The position numbers and the translations under genes are program-made. Under the pieces are notes generated by a model. It made no database searches, was not told the DNA's origin, and saw only the letters and a list, made by a program, of their open reading frames with translations. From positions 1-64,000 of the forward strand of contig DLTN01000123.1 in NCBI GenBank assembly GCA_002500925.1: a DNA stretch of 64,000 bases, written 5' to 3'. Source of the DNA: Gemmatimonadales bacterium UBA7835 (GTDB lineage: Bacteria; Gemmatimonadota; Gemmatimonadetes; Longimicrobiales; Gaopeijiaceae). Shown here in pieces: positions 55,011-64,000 of the stretch (its first letter is position 1; every line of letters starts with the position of its first letter).

Positions 55011-56176
55011 AGCACAGTGTCCTTGATCAGTGCCTCCATCGCAGCAGCCACCCCTCCGGCTCTGCTTATAACTCCAGCAAGCTGGAGGCCCATCTCCACA
55101 CCCGCTAGCGTTCCTATTAGCTGCAACGGACCTAGGTCTCCGATGTGACCCACCCTGAAGACCTGACCTCGAAACGGGTCAAGTCCGGTTCCCAGTGACA
55201 TGTCGAAACGATCTAGGATCAATGCACGAACCGCATCGGCATCATGCCCCTCGGGCACCAGGATGGCGGTAGCCGCCTGGCTCGCCTCCGACTCGTTTTG
55301 TGAGATGACATCAAGCCCCCATCCCTTAACTGCTGCTCGCGTCACGCGTCCGAACAATGCATGGCGCGCGAAAACATTCTCAAGACCTTCTTCTGCGAGC
55401 ATAGCGAGAGCTTCTTCCAGGCCGAACATAAGGTTGGTAGCTGGAGTGTAGGGAAAGAAACCTCGTTCATTGAAACGCTTCTGATCACCCCAATCCCAAT
55501 AAGACCTGGGCAGCTTCGCACCCTCATGTGCCTTCATGGCACGTGGACCGACCGCGAGGACAGCAAGGCCGGGCGGCAACATCATACCCTTCTGTGACCC
55601 ACTGACGGTCACATCGATGCTCCAAGCGTCATGCTGTAGGTCCGTAACAGCCAATGATGAAACTGCGTCTACAAAGAGCATCGCTGGATGGCCTGAGTCA
55701 CACATTGCTCTTCCGATCGACTCAATATCAGTCGTGACACCGGTCGAAGTCTCGTTATGCACGATGCAGACCGCCTTTATCGCAGCGTCTTCCTCCAACT
55801 GCCGAATAACCTCTTCGGGTCTCACACCTATGCGTGGGTTCCACTCGACCTGCACTACATCAATTCCGAACCGACTTGCTACTTTCGCCCAAGTCTGCGC
55901 AAAGAAGCCCTGCTCGAACAAGAGAACCCGGTCACCCGGTGAAAGCGTATTAGTAATAGCAGCTTCCCATGCACCGCTGCCGGAGGCAGGGTACATAAAG
56001 ACGTCATGCTCGGTCTTGAAGAGACAACGGAGCCCCTCCAAAAGGCGAGCCGTAAGATCGGCGAATTCAGGGCCGCGATGATCTATCGTTGCCTTTGCCA
56101 TGGCCTGAAGCACACGAGCAGGCGTGTTAGTCGGGCCAGGAAGCTGCAGGAAATGGCGTCCACTTTGATATGTCAA
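55007..56176 (-). CDS. Class V aminotransferase (alanine/serine-glyoxylate aminotransferase-like)
   Basis: A 389-residue PLP enzyme. HFLQLPGPTNTPARVLQAM opens the domain; the PLP-binding Lys is in VSGSQKGMMLPPGLAVL; LFVDAVSSLAV supplies the Asp that contacts the cofactor nitrogen. It transfers amino groups between alanine, serine or another amine and glyoxylate or pyruvate. The TTG at 56176 gives the standard N-terminus; longer frames to 56308 add no family sequence. It is the first gene of the operon with the TRAP system, so its 2-oxo acid may derive from the imported compound. Confidence 0.82.
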   Translation of the reverse strand: MTYQSGRHFLQLPGPTNTPARVLQAMAKATIDHRGPEFADLTARLLEGLRCLFKTEHDVFMYPASGSGAWEAAITNTLSPGDRVLLFEQGFFAQTWAKVASRFGIDVVQVEWNPRIGVRPEEVIRQLEEDAAIKAVCIVHNETSTGVTTDIESIGRAMCDSGHPAMLFVDAVSSLAVTDLQHDAWSIDVTVSGSQKGMMLPPGLAVLAVGPRAMKAHEGAKLPRSYWDWGDQKRFNERGFFPYTPATNLMFGLEEALAMLAEEGLENVFARHALFGRVTRAAVKGWGLDVISQNESEASQAATAILVPEGHDADAVRALILDRFDMSLGTGLDPFRGQVFRVGHIGDLGPLQLIGTLAGVEMGLQLAGVISRAGGVAAAMEALIKDTVL

Positions 56177-56274
56177 GGCGCACTCACTTAGATGCGACAG
56201 AGAAAGACGATCGGTACGTTGACAACGTCCAAGAACGGGCCAACATAGGGTCCGGTAACCGATCACACGAACAG

Positions 56275-59200
56275 ATGGCGCTGACTCGACTCTCCCCAGG
56301 AGATTCAACTCTCGAACGAAAACTCGCGCGAGCTATTGAGGGCGAGGTCCGCTTTGATCGTTTGACACGCGGCCTGTACTCGACCGACGCGTCGCATTAT
56401 CAAGTGGAGCCGCTCGGTGTAGTCTTTCCCCGCTCAGTCGGCGACGTCCAGGCCATCCTCGAAGTCGCACGCTCCAATGATGTTCCGGTGCTTCCCCGAG
56501 GTGGTGGGACATCTCAGTGTGGTCAGACGATCGGCCGAGCTATAGTGCTCGATACCCATCGACACCTAAACGGCGTGGGAACAGTAGAAGCACTCGGCTA
56601 CGGCGAAGAATCTGGCATTGGATCCCAGGCCTCCTTTTCAGGCCGTATTGATGTAGAGCCCGGTGTCGTACTCGACCATCTGAACGCGGCTCTCACCCCT
56701 GGCGGCATCTGGTTTCCCGTAGACCCTTCGACGGGCAGCCGAGCCACGCTCGGTGGGATGGCAGGAAATAACAGCGCCGGATCGCGATCAATCCATTATG
56801 GGATGATGGTAGATAACGTGATCGACCTAGAAGTCATCCTCGCAGACGGGCGACGACTTTGGCTTGGCGACTCGGTCAGAACCGGTTGTGCCGACATCAT
56901 CGCGGTAGAACGAGAGCGACTTCAGAGCCTCTATAGGAGTAACGAAGAAGAAATCCGTAAACGACAACCGCGAACGATGCGTAACGTCGCCGGATACAAC
57001 CTGAACCGCATTGGCCCTGGCGCAGAGGCGCTGGCAAGGCTCCTGGTAGGGTCAGAGGGCACGCTCGCCTTCTTCTCGAAGCTTAGGCTGGGGCTTGCCG
57101 AGCTACCCAGAAAACGCGTTCTCGGTCTGTGCCACTTTCCGGACCTCATCCAAGCGTTGGACTCAGTCCAACACTTGGTCTCACTGGGCCCCTCCGCAGT
57201 AGAACTAGTCGACTCCAATGTCCTTACACTTGCTGCTGGGATACCAGACTTCCGATCTACCATTGCAAGGTTCGTCCGCGGCACTCCAGGAGCGCTTCTG
57301 CTCGTCGAATTCTCCTCGCCTGATCCAGGAGCGGAGTTGGAAAGAGAGCTAGGACACTTAGATGGCCTCATGACCGAAATCGGATATCCCTCATCCGTGA
57401 CGAGTGCGATCACATCCGCTGAGCAGGCTGCTATCTGGAATGTAAGGAAGGCCGGACTGAACATTGTGATGTCTATGGCTGGACATCGAAAACCGATCTC
57501 TTTCATCGAAGACTGTGCAGTGCCACTCGAACATCTCGCCGAGTACGCCATGGAGGTCAACGCGATATTCCGACGTCATGGTACAGATGGTACATGGTAC
57601 GCTCACGCTTCCGTGGGATGTCTTCATGTTCGTCCGGCTCTCAACCTTCGAGACCCCGAGGACATCGCACTTGTCCGCCGAATTGCGGAAGAAACGCACG
57701 AGGTAGTGCGGCGCTTTGGAGGGACTCACTCTGGTGAGCACGGCGACGGTATCCTTAGATCTGAATTTCTTCCGGCGATGGTCGGGGAGCAGGTGACCCG
57801 TGCGTATCGGGAGGTCAAAGACACCATGGATCCCCTTGGCATCCTGAACCCAGGAAAGATTGTCGACGCGCCAAAGATGGATGAGCTTTCGCTCTTCCGG
57901 TTCCATCCTCAGTACGATGAACAAAGAGCTGAGAAGGTGCTGCCTACTGTTCTAAGCTGGGAACCAGGAGGCCTACTCGGGGCAACCGAGCGGTGCAACA
58001 ACAATGGCGCGTGCAGAAAGACGGACCCGGGTATCATGTGTCCGTCGTTTCGTGCAACCCGCCAAGAACAGCACTCGACCCGAGGGCGGGCTAACGCTCT
58101 CCGATTGGCACTGAGCGGACAGCTCGGAGACAGCGGATTGGATTCCCCCGAGATGGTCGAGGCGATGTCACTATGCATCTCCTGCAAAGGATGTGCGCGT
58201 GAATGTCCGGCAGGTGTCGACATGTCCAGAATGAAGATTGAATGGCAGCACCGACGAAACAGGGTCACCGGCATTCCACTTCGCGAGCGATTGTTGGGTG
58301 CCCTCCCACGGATCGCTCCTAGAATAGCAAGGCTATCACGGCTTCTGAACTTGGCCAGCGATCTGCCTGGGAAACGGCTTCTGGGCCTAACGCCGAAGCG
58401 GCGGCTACCGCGCTGGTCAGAGCAGGCCTGGCGAGACCAAGAACTTGAGTCGGTAGCATCCTCTATCAAATCCGATGAGGAGCAAGGAAGCGCAGGGATC
58501 AAGGCAGACTCGACTAAGCCACAAGTAGCGCTGTTCGTGGACACCTTCTCTAGGTGGTTTGAGCCAGAGATCCCTCGAGCGGCAAAGAACCTATTGGAGG
58601 CTTCCGGGGCCGACGTTATTCCGCTTCGATCGGAACCCGGGGAGCGTCCTCTGTGCTGCGGACGAACGTATCTCAGCGCAGGCATGGTAGATGAAGCAAT
58701 CCATGAAGCCGAGCGCTTAGTTAATGCAGCACGCAAGATGACATCCGGCGATATCAAGATTGTCGGGCTCGAGCCTTCTTGCCTCTACACGCTCCAAGAC
58801 GAAATACCCGCACTCCTAGACAACACCGAAGCGCACCGACTCGCCGAGCTTTCGGTAACCCTAGAGGATTATCTCGATCAAGCATGGGAAGAAGGACGAA
58901 CAATATCTTTCAATAGCCAAGCCTATGAGGGCCCGGACGGAAAACCGCTCCGCATACTCAGACATGGGCACTGCCATCAGAAAGCTTTCGGAGGTGTTCC
59001 CGCAGTGGATCGGATGCTCGCTCGACTACCCGGCGTCGAGGCAACAGCGATTGAATCTGGTTGTTGTGGAATGGCAGGAGCCTTCGGATACCATGCTGAG
59101 CACTATGAAACCTCAATGGCGATCGGAGAGCTGGACGTCTTGCCTCAGGTGAGGGCAGCGGAAGACGATGTGCGAATCATAGCAGACGGAACTAGCTGCA

Positions 59201-59277
59201 GAGCACAGATCGAAGACGGGACAGGCCGGAATGCAACCCACGCGGCCATTTTACTCGCCGAAGGACTCGAGACGTAA
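56275..59277 (+). CDS. FAD-linked D-2-hydroxyacid dehydrogenase fused to Fe-S/CCG domains
   Basis: About 1000 residues, the size of the YdiJ-type fused enzymes. Order: PCMH FAD-binding domain (LPRGGGTSQCGQTIGRA, GMAGNNSAGSRSI), FAD-oxidase C domain (GGTHSGEHGDGILR), two 4Fe-4S motifs (first near CNNNGACRKTDP, second CISCKGCARECP), then two CCG-type domains (LCCGRT and SGCCGMAGAFGY). It oxidises a D-2-hydroxy acid such as D-lactate or D-2-hydroxyglutarate and passes electrons to a quinone. The ATG at 56275 is chosen to leave room for a promoter; an ATG at 56170 overlaps the divergent aminotransferase start. Divergent pairing suggests joint control. Confidence 0.87.
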   Translation: MALTRLSPGDSTLERKLARAIEGEVRFDRLTRGLYSTDASHYQVEPLGVVFPRSVGDVQAILEVARSNDVPVLPRGGGTSQCGQTIGRAIVLDTHRHLNGVGTVEALGYGEESGIGSQASFSGRIDVEPGVVLDHLNAALTPGGIWFPVDPSTGSRATLGGMAGNNSAGSRSIHYGMMVDNVIDLEVILADGRRLWLGDSVRTGCADIIAVERERLQSLYRSNEEEIRKRQPRTMRNVAGYNLNRIGPGAEALARLLVGSEGTLAFFSKLRLGLAELPRKRVLGLCHFPDLIQALDSVQHLVSLGPSAVELVDSNVLTLAAGIPDFRSTIARFVRGTPGALLLVEFSSPDPGAELERELGHLDGLMTEIGYPSSVTSAITSAEQAAIWNVRKAGLNIVMSMAGHRKPISFIEDCAVPLEHLAEYAMEVNAIFRRHGTDGTWYAHASVGCLHVRPALNLRDPEDIALVRRIAEETHEVVRRFGGTHSGEHGDGILRSEFLPAMVGEQVTRAYREVKDTMDPLGILNPGKIVDAPKMDELSLFRFHPQYDEQRAEKVLPTVLSWEPGGLLGATERCNNNGACRKTDPGIMCPSFRATRQEQHSTRGRANALRLALSGQLGDSGLDSPEMVEAMSLCISCKGCARECPAGVDMSRMKIEWQHRRNRVTGIPLRERLLGALPRIAPRIARLSRLLNLASDLPGKRLLGLTPKRRLPRWSEQAWRDQELESVASSIKSDEEQGSAGIKADSTKPQVALFVDTFSRWFEPEIPRAAKNLLEASGADVIPLRSEPGERPLCCGRTYLSAGMVDEAIHEAERLVNAARKMTSGDIKIVGLEPSCLYTLQDEIPALLDNTEAHRLAELSVTLEDYLDQAWEEGRTISFNSQAYEGPDGKPLRILRHGHCHQKAFGGVPAVDRMLARLPGVEATAIESGCCGMAGAFGYHAEHYETSMAIGELDVLPQVRAAEDDVRIIADGTSCRAQIEDGTGRNATHAAILLAEGLET

Positions 59278-59375
59278 AAGAGTTTCACCAATAGCTCTAT
59301 GCCATTCTAGTCGAGTTTGAGCACTCAGTAATTGGGGGATCACTTTCCAATCTCACCTCCTGAGAATGGAGTGCA

Positions 59376-59837
59376 CTACTCACGCCAAGCATCCATCCAG
59401 CGAGTATAGTGAACCACTACTATCCCAGCCCTTTCTAGAATCTCGACACCTGTGGGATCCCGGTACAACTCTCGAAAAAAGACGTACGAAATATTCGCTT
59501 GAATTATCAGCTTGGCACACACGGCACACGGACTAGCTGTGATGAAGGCAACCTTGTCCCGCAGATGTCCTGGTGACTTTACAAGCGCGTTCATCTCTGA
59601 GTGAATGCATCCACACTTTCCTGCCCTATCCGAGTCACACCTGTTAGGGAAGCCTCGTGCGTTACCGTTGTATCCGATCGCAACCACGTGTTCGAGACGT
59701 GAATCGGTGATGACGGTGCCGACCTGCAAACGAGCACAAGTCGACCTCTTCGCTAGCTCTTCCGCCATACGCATGTAGACCTCGAAGAGGGGCGGACGGT
59801 CCACCGGAACCTCCGCAGTGTCAGCGGTCGAGTGCAT
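59376..59837 (-). CDS. dCMP deaminase-like cytidine deaminase-fold enzyme
   Basis: A 153-residue zinc deaminase. The catalytic motif is HSEMNAL (His ligand and Glu proton shuttle) and PCAVCAK (two Cys ligands). A further Cys-His-rich region (RCDSDRAGKCGC) is typical of dCMP deaminases, which often bind an extra zinc. It converts dCMP to dUMP for dTTP synthesis. The ATG at 59837 fits the family start; the open frame to 60026 overlaps the upstream gene in another frame. It follows the spermidine synthase-like gene after 80 nt. Confidence 0.82.
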   Translation of the reverse strand: MHSTADTAEVPVDRPPLFEVYMRMAEELAKRSTCARLQVGTVITDSRLEHVVAIGYNGNARGFPNRCDSDRAGKCGCIHSEMNALVKSPGHLRDKVAFITASPCAVCAKLIIQANISYVFFRELYRDPTGVEILERAGIVVVHYTRWMDAWRE

Positions 59838-59917
59838 TTCATTCTCGACTAAATCGCCTTTCACCCTCTTAGCCACATTGAGTGGGTGCACGTTTTCCGG
59901 CACGCCATCCTTAAACG

Positions 59918-61390
59918 TCAGCGCCAACGGAGTCCACCCATAAACACACGAGCCTGAAGCGACTCTACCGGTGCCCAAGCATCTGTCAGTGGAGTCCCCG
60001 CCGCAGGCACCGGCGATACGACCCATGACGCGTCTAGCGGATCGAGCACAACTTCAGACTCCGCCCCCAGCACAATAAGGTTTTGAGTTGCCTCCGGATC
60101 GCCTGAAGACTCCGTCATATAAATTCGGGTCGCAGGAAAAACAGATTCGAGTGTGGTTCGAAATCGAGCCAAGAAAGCGGTGCCCTCTCCCGCTAGAGGT
60201 GAAAGAATGTTCGCCATAAACACACCTCCAGTCTCAAGTCGTGCTCGCATGTCAACCAGCGCTTCTCGTGTGACCATCGTCCAGGGGACCGTCAAGAGAT
60301 GATCAAAGACATCGAGATAGACGAGGTCATAACGGGTACTCCCAGAACGCAGAAACGTCCTCGCGTCTTCATGTTGCACCCTGATAGCGGGTCGTTCTCG
60401 CTCACCGAACGCGAAGTACATTTGCGCTAGCTCTGTCACCTTTGGATCAATCTCCACCACCACGATCTCCATTACCGGGCGCGCCTCCTGCATCGCGACT
60501 GGTACGGTGAGAGCAGCACCCCCGAGCACTAAGGCACGATCGACCTGGTCTATCCACAGGTTCAGCATATCCAAACTCGCCGAAGCATACACATGGGCGG
60601 GAGCGCCAGAATCAACGAACTCAGCCGAAGACGAGCCTCCATTCTGCCATAGCTCCCTAACGATCCGGCCATCCGTCCAAGGCCGCTCAGTTACTGCCAC
60701 GGCCGTGTATAATGTCTGCCCCGCATAGAGCGTATCAGGCGGCGACCCGGAAGCTAGCACCCCGAGGATTGGAAGTCCGATTACCGCCACTAGGGTTCGG
60801 CCGCGTTGCGATCGCCCACCTAATATCCTTCTGGATGCAGCCGCCATCAGCATTAGTGCTCCGGCAGTAACACCGAGGAGGACCGATAACGGCATGATTG
60901 GGAGCAGAAAGAAACCGGTCACAAACGATCCTATGATCGATCCAGCTGTCGCAGAGGCACTTATATCCCCCGCCCGTCGTCCAACAGAGTCCAAATCGTC
61001 CGTATCGGCTTGAACTAAATATGGGACTACCGCCCCCAAACAAAGAACAGGTGGTGCGAAAAGCACCAAGGCACTAACTAGCGCGCCAGGTATAAAACCA
61101 AAGATTTCGCGAGCCAGCCACGGGAAACTTGACCCAATGACAGGAAGGACTCCCGTGATCGAAGCTGTCGCGAGCACGCTTGAAAGTGGCACCCGACCTG
61201 CATCCGCCAGTCGGCCACCTATATGATTCCCAGCAGCGAGCGCCGTAAGAATGACACCAATGACGGCAGTCCAAGGCACTACCGAAAGCCCAAATACCGG
61301 CGCAATCAGGCGAGCCCCTGCAATCTCTATTGCAAGAACCGCAAAACCCGACCCGAATGCGAGGGCGAAGAATCCGAGGCGTCGTGACAT
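59918..61390 (-). CDS. Membrane-fused spermidine synthase-like protein
   Basis: A 490-residue protein. The N-terminal half has about seven membrane helices (FFALAFGSGFAVLAIEIAGA, FGLSVVPWTAVIGVILTAL, and others). The C-terminal half has the spermidine synthase methyltransferase-like fold: RALVLGGAALTVPVAM, VVVEIDPKVTELAQMYF, VQHEDARTFLR, YDLVYLDVFDHLL. Such fused proteins are widespread, but real aminopropyl transfer is unproven for most. GGG of the normal GGGDG motif is LGGAAL here, so the donor site may differ. It starts 5 nt after the thioredoxin-fold gene. Confidence 0.8.
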   Translation of the reverse strand: MSRRLGFFALAFGSGFAVLAIEIAGARLIAPVFGLSVVPWTAVIGVILTALAAGNHIGGRLADAGRVPLSSVLATASITGVLPVIGSSFPWLAREIFGFIPGALVSALVLFAPPVLCLGAVVPYLVQADTDDLDSVGRRAGDISASATAGSIIGSFVTGFFLLPIMPLSVLLGVTAGALMLMAAASRRILGGRSQRGRTLVAVIGLPILGVLASGSPPDTLYAGQTLYTAVAVTERPWTDGRIVRELWQNGGSSSAEFVDSGAPAHVYASASLDMLNLWIDQVDRALVLGGAALTVPVAMQEARPVMEIVVVEIDPKVTELAQMYFAFGERERPAIRVQHEDARTFLRSGSTRYDLVYLDVFDHLLTVPWTMVTREALVDMRARLETGGVFMANILSPLAGEGTAFLARFRTTLESVFPATRIYMTESSGDPEATQNLIVLGAESEVVLDPLDASWVVSPVPAAGTPLTDAWAPVESLQARVFMGGLRWR

Positions 61391-61395
61391 GATGG

Positions 61396-61923
61396 CTAGG
61401 ATAGTCGGGTAGCCGAACTCATCACGTCCAGGATCTCTATGAGAGTCGTGCGCCCCCGATCCCTGGCGTACCAAGCTCTGATCACCTTATACCGATCAGC
61501 CGAAGACATCGAAAGTCCTTCGGCGCGGACCCAAGATTGGATCTCTGTAGGTCGAGGGCCCCACCAACCGATCTCTTTGAAATGTTCGTCATAGAATATC
61601 ACGATCGGAATTGACCGGCTTCGTCCGTCGCTCAGATGAGTATCCATGAGGTCCGGATTATCGTCCCGACCCAAGACACGAAGATCCCAACCCACGCGCT
61701 CAGCAAGTCGCGCGATCACGGGAAGCGTGTTCACAGCGTCTCCGCACCAGTCCTCGGAAAGTGCTAGGAGGTTCCACACTCCACTAGTCCTCATTGCCTC
61801 TTCAACGACTTCCACCGGCAACCGAGCTCTCTCATACACCGCGCGCCACATATCACGATGTTCTTTCGCACTATCGAGAAACTGAAGGAATGTGGACGCG
61901 TCATCGAAGCGTTTTTTGTTCAC
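61396..61923 (-). CDS. Thioredoxin-fold protein with single-Cys WCGD site
   Basis: A 175-residue protein of the thioredoxin family (ALSEDWCGDAVNTLPVIARL is the active-site strand-helix). The active site is W-C-G-D, so the second cysteine of CxxC is missing; the family of single-Cys bacterial thioredoxins of this type is well known but uncharacterised. RSIPIVIFYDEHFKEIGWWG holds the cis-Pro. The GTG start has GGAAAGG upstream. It may act as a monothiol reductase or chaperone. It is translated just ahead of the spermidine synthase-like gene. Confidence 0.78.
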   Translation of the reverse strand: MNKKRFDDASTFLQFLDSAKEHRDMWRAVYERARLPVEVVEEAMRTSGVWNLLALSEDWCGDAVNTLPVIARLAERVGWDLRVLGRDDNPDLMDTHLSDGRSRSIPIVIFYDEHFKEIGWWGPRPTEIQSWVRAEGLSMSSADRYKVIRAWYARDRGRTTLIEILDVMSSATRLS

Positions 61924-62119
61924 GTAGCCTTTCCGGGATTTCGCATCGCTTCACTTGTCATGCACTGCCACGACACCCTGATGGCTCTTTTCATCGCGAA
62001 ACACTCTAGAGTTCCAAATCGTCGTGCACCAATTCTGCTGAAATCTCACTGACCCCCGTCAACCTAGAGAGCACACCTGGCTCCACACTTAAGCGCTTAC
62101 CTCTAATTAACACAGGGGC
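61924..62119. other. Intergenic stretch upstream of the thioredoxin-fold gene
   Basis: About 195 nt between typA (ends 62120) and the next minus-strand start. No coding frame, hairpin terminator or RNA signature is convincing. It probably carries the promoter of the thioredoxin-fold/spermidine synthase-like/dCMP deaminase group. Confidence 0.4.
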
Positions 62120-63967
62120 TCAGCTCGACTGGCTTGCCTTCTTAGCGGCCTTTTTTCTCTGATTAGGGTCCAGAATCCGCTTCCGAAGTCGAATCGCATC
62201 TGGCGTAACCTCAATCAACTCGTCGTCTTCGATAAACTCAAGAGCAAGCTCAAGTGTAATCTTCCTGGGCGGCTCTAGCTTAATATTCTCATCCGAGGCT
62301 GTAGTTCGCATATTGGTGAGCTTCTTTTCTTTACTGACGTTTACATCCATGTCGTCGGTTCGGACGTTCTCCCCCACAATCATTCCCCCATAAGTTTCGT
62401 CTCCGGGGCTCACGAATAGGGTGGCGCGCTCTTGCAAGCCAAACAGAGCGAAGCCGACCGCCTTTCCGGGCCGATCCGCGACCAGGACCCCGCGGGTTCG
62501 CCCTTTTAGTGGGCCCGCCCAGCCACCCCAGTCTTGAAAAGTATGATGAAGAATGCCTTCGCCGCGTGTGTCTGTCATGAACTCAGAACGGTACCCGAAA
62601 AGCCCCCTCGCCGGAATCTTGAAACGAAGCCTCGTAGTACTCGATTCCCCCATCGGCTTCATCTCCGTCATCGCACCCTTCCGCGAGCCAAGCTTTTCTA
62701 TAACCGCCCCTACCATCTCAGACGGAACCTCGATCACTGCCTCTTCATATGGCTCCCGTAGCTCTCCGTCTTCGTCTTTGCGCGTGATCACTCGAGGCCG
62801 GGACACCTGGAACTCATACCCCTCTCTCCGCATAGTCTCCATGAGAATCGTGAGGTGTAACTCACCCCGGCCACTTACAGTGAATGTATCGGGCTGCTCC
62901 GTGTCTTCCACACGAAGTGATACGTTTCGCTCAAGTTCCTTGTAGAGTCGCTCCCGCAGTTGGCGGGTCGTTACATACTTACCCACCTGCCCTGCAAACG
63001 GGGAATTATTAACCGTGAAGTCCACGGAGAGAGTCGGCTCTTCAACAGCGATCCCTCTGAGTCGTTCTCTATGTTCGGGGTCGGTCACGGTCTTGCCAAT
63101 CTCGACGCCCTCTAGTCCCGCCAATGCCACTATGTCTCCGGCCTCAGCTTCCTCAACTTCAATCCGCTCCAAGCCACTAAACGTGTACAGCCTTGAAACC
63201 CTTGCTCGCTCTGATGCCGAGGAGTTCTTAACCATCCCAGCACCTCCTAAGTCCAGGAGCATCACCTCCTCTCCTACTCGGACCGAACCCCGCTCTACCC
63301 GACCAATGGCGATTCTCCCCACATATGCTGAGTGGTCGAGCGTGGACACGAGCATCTGAAACGGTCCGTCCTCATCTACCTTCGGCGGCGGGAAGTAGTC
63401 GACGATTGTATCAAATAGCGGGGTCAGATCAACACCCGGTTTGTGAACATCGTACGACGCCCAACCCGCGCGACCCACAGCATAGAGAAAAGGTGCGTCT
63501 AGTTGCTGGTCAGTCGCCTCAAGGTCCATGAAGAGTTCAAGGACCTCGTCATGAACCTCATCCGGCCTCGCATCTCCGCGATCCACTTTGTTGATCACAA
63601 CCAGAGGAAGCAGGTCCAGTTCCAAGGCCTTGCGGGTCACAAATCGAGTCTGCGGCATCGGCCCCTCCGCAGCGTCTACCAACAACACGACTCCGTCTAC
63701 CATCCGAAGGACCCTTTCAACCTCGCCACCGAAGTCGGCGTGGCCCGGCGTGTCGACAATATTGATCTTCACATCGTTCCAATGGACGGCGGTGTTCTTA
63801 GCGAGAATGGTTATCCCCCGCTCTTTCTCAAGCGGATTCGAATCCATCACCCGCTCCTCAACCGCCTGATTTTCGCGGAAGATTCCCGCTTGACCGAACA
63901 TCTGGTCGACTAAGGTGGTCTTCCCGTGGTCAACGTGCGCGATGATCGCGATGTTGCGAATAGCCAT
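62120..63967 (-). CDS. typA: Translational GTPase TypA/BipA
   Basis: A 615-residue GTPase. G1 is [11 protein letters not shown]3 [16 protein letters not shown]4 [10 protein letters not shown]. The domain order is G domain, beta-barrel domain, then EF-G-like domain III/V and the BipA C-terminal domain ([40 protein letters not shown]), ending in a Lys-rich tail. It binds the 70S ribosome and assists 50S assembly and stress or cold growth. The ATG at 63967 is complete in the window, with 33 nt of upstream sequence left. Confidence 0.94.
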   Translation of the reverse strand: MAIRNIAIIAHVDHGKTTLVDQMFGQAGIFRENQAVEERVMDSNPLEKERGITILAKNTAVHWNDVKINIVDTPGHADFGGEVERVLRMVDGVVLLVDAAEGPMPQTRFVTRKALELDLLPLVVINKVDRGDARPDEVHDEVLELFMDLEATDQQLDAPFLYAVGRAGWASYDVHKPGVDLTPLFDTIVDYFPPPKVDEDGPFQMLVSTLDHSAYVGRIAIGRVERGSVRVGEEVMLLDLGGAGMVKNSSASERARVSRLYTFSGLERIEVEEAEAGDIVALAGLEGVEIGKTVTDPEHRERLRGIAVEEPTLSVDFTVNNSPFAGQVGKYVTTRQLRERLYKELERNVSLRVEDTEQPDTFTVSGRGELHLTILMETMRREGYEFQVSRPRVITRKDEDGELREPYEEAVIEVPSEMVGAVIEKLGSRKGAMTEMKPMGESSTTRLRFKIPARGLFGYRSEFMTDTRGEGILHHTFQDWGGWAGPLKGRTRGVLVADRPGKAVGFALFGLQERATLFVSPGDETYGGMIVGENVRTDDMDVNVSKEKKLTNMRTTASDENIKLEPPRKITLELALEFIEDDELIEVTPDAIRLRKRILDPNQRKKAAKKASQSS

Positions 63968-64000
63968 GGATCTTCAGACACGGGCGTTCAAGTGGGCAGC

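Overview
The window looks like a chromosomal segment of a free-living, Gram-negative, probably marine bacterium. A Gemmatimonadota-type or related FCB-group lineage is my best guess (moderate confidence, inference). The reasons are a complete outer-membrane toolkit (Kdo kinase, family 9 heptosyltransferase-like protein, LpxL-type acyltransferase, MsbA-type flippase, TonB), a PorX-like response regulator with a PglZ domain, a type III glutamine synthetase, ribosomal protein S21, many GTG/TTG starts, and GC around the mid-50s percent by eye. Genes are densely packed and often joined by 4-nt ATGA/GTGA overlaps. I see no insertion sequence, prophage, CRISPR array, rRNA or tRNA.

Layout. 1-5.8 kb: a compact set of enzymes of unknown joint purpose (creatininase-family amidohydrolase, RibD C-terminal-type reductase, a PTPS/QueD-like protein that has lost its catalytic residues, a zinc-less MDR dehydrogenase, GT4 glycosyltransferase, methyltransferase, LPG-synthase-type membrane protein, CDP-alcohol phosphatidyltransferase). 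Together they suggest a pathway from a GTP-derived pyrimidine or pterin to a glycosylated, possibly membrane-bound product. 5.8-10.5 kb: NhaC antiporter, two-subunit aconitase X, hotdog thioesterase and a PLP dehydratase. 10.6-19.4 kb: a lone AddB-like nuclease, a beta-lactamase-fold hydrolase, a small lipoprotein, glutamine synthetase III, and an ATPase-like protein whose P-loop lacks its lysine. 19.5-24.5 kb: gyrB, dciA, recF, an enoyl-CoA hydratase and ssb. 24.5-28.1 kb: a loosely packed stretch of small unknown genes, two of which share an unnamed C-terminal domain, ending with rpsU and its terminator. 28.2-35 kb: hydroxyacyl-CoA dehydrogenase and thiolase, an isopropylmalate/tartrate dehydrogenase-type enzyme, a TPR protein and small unknowns. 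35.1-47.2 kb: HyuB, then the LPS/envelope genes, PorX-like regulator, LMW phosphatase and TonB.

47.4-50.2 kb holds the most striking observation. After heme O synthase and an S58 peptidase lies a MerB-type organomercurial lyase gene with an in-frame TGA exactly where the family has its second catalytic cysteine. A 6-bp stem with a GGTC loop begins 13 nt after the TGA, as expected for a bacterial SECIS, and the reading frame continues with clear MerB C-terminal similarity to 50157. I read it as a selenocysteine-containing MerB.

50.1-56.2 kb: a tightly coupled minus-strand operon (class V aminotransferase, TRAP transporter dctP-dctQ-dctM, enoyl-CoA hydratase, class III CoA-transferase), divergent from a large FAD/Fe-S D-2-hydroxyacid dehydrogenase. 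This looks like uptake and catabolism of an organic acid. 59.4-64 kb: dCMP deaminase, a membrane spermidine synthase-like protein, a thioredoxin-fold protein and the translational GTPase TypA/BipA.
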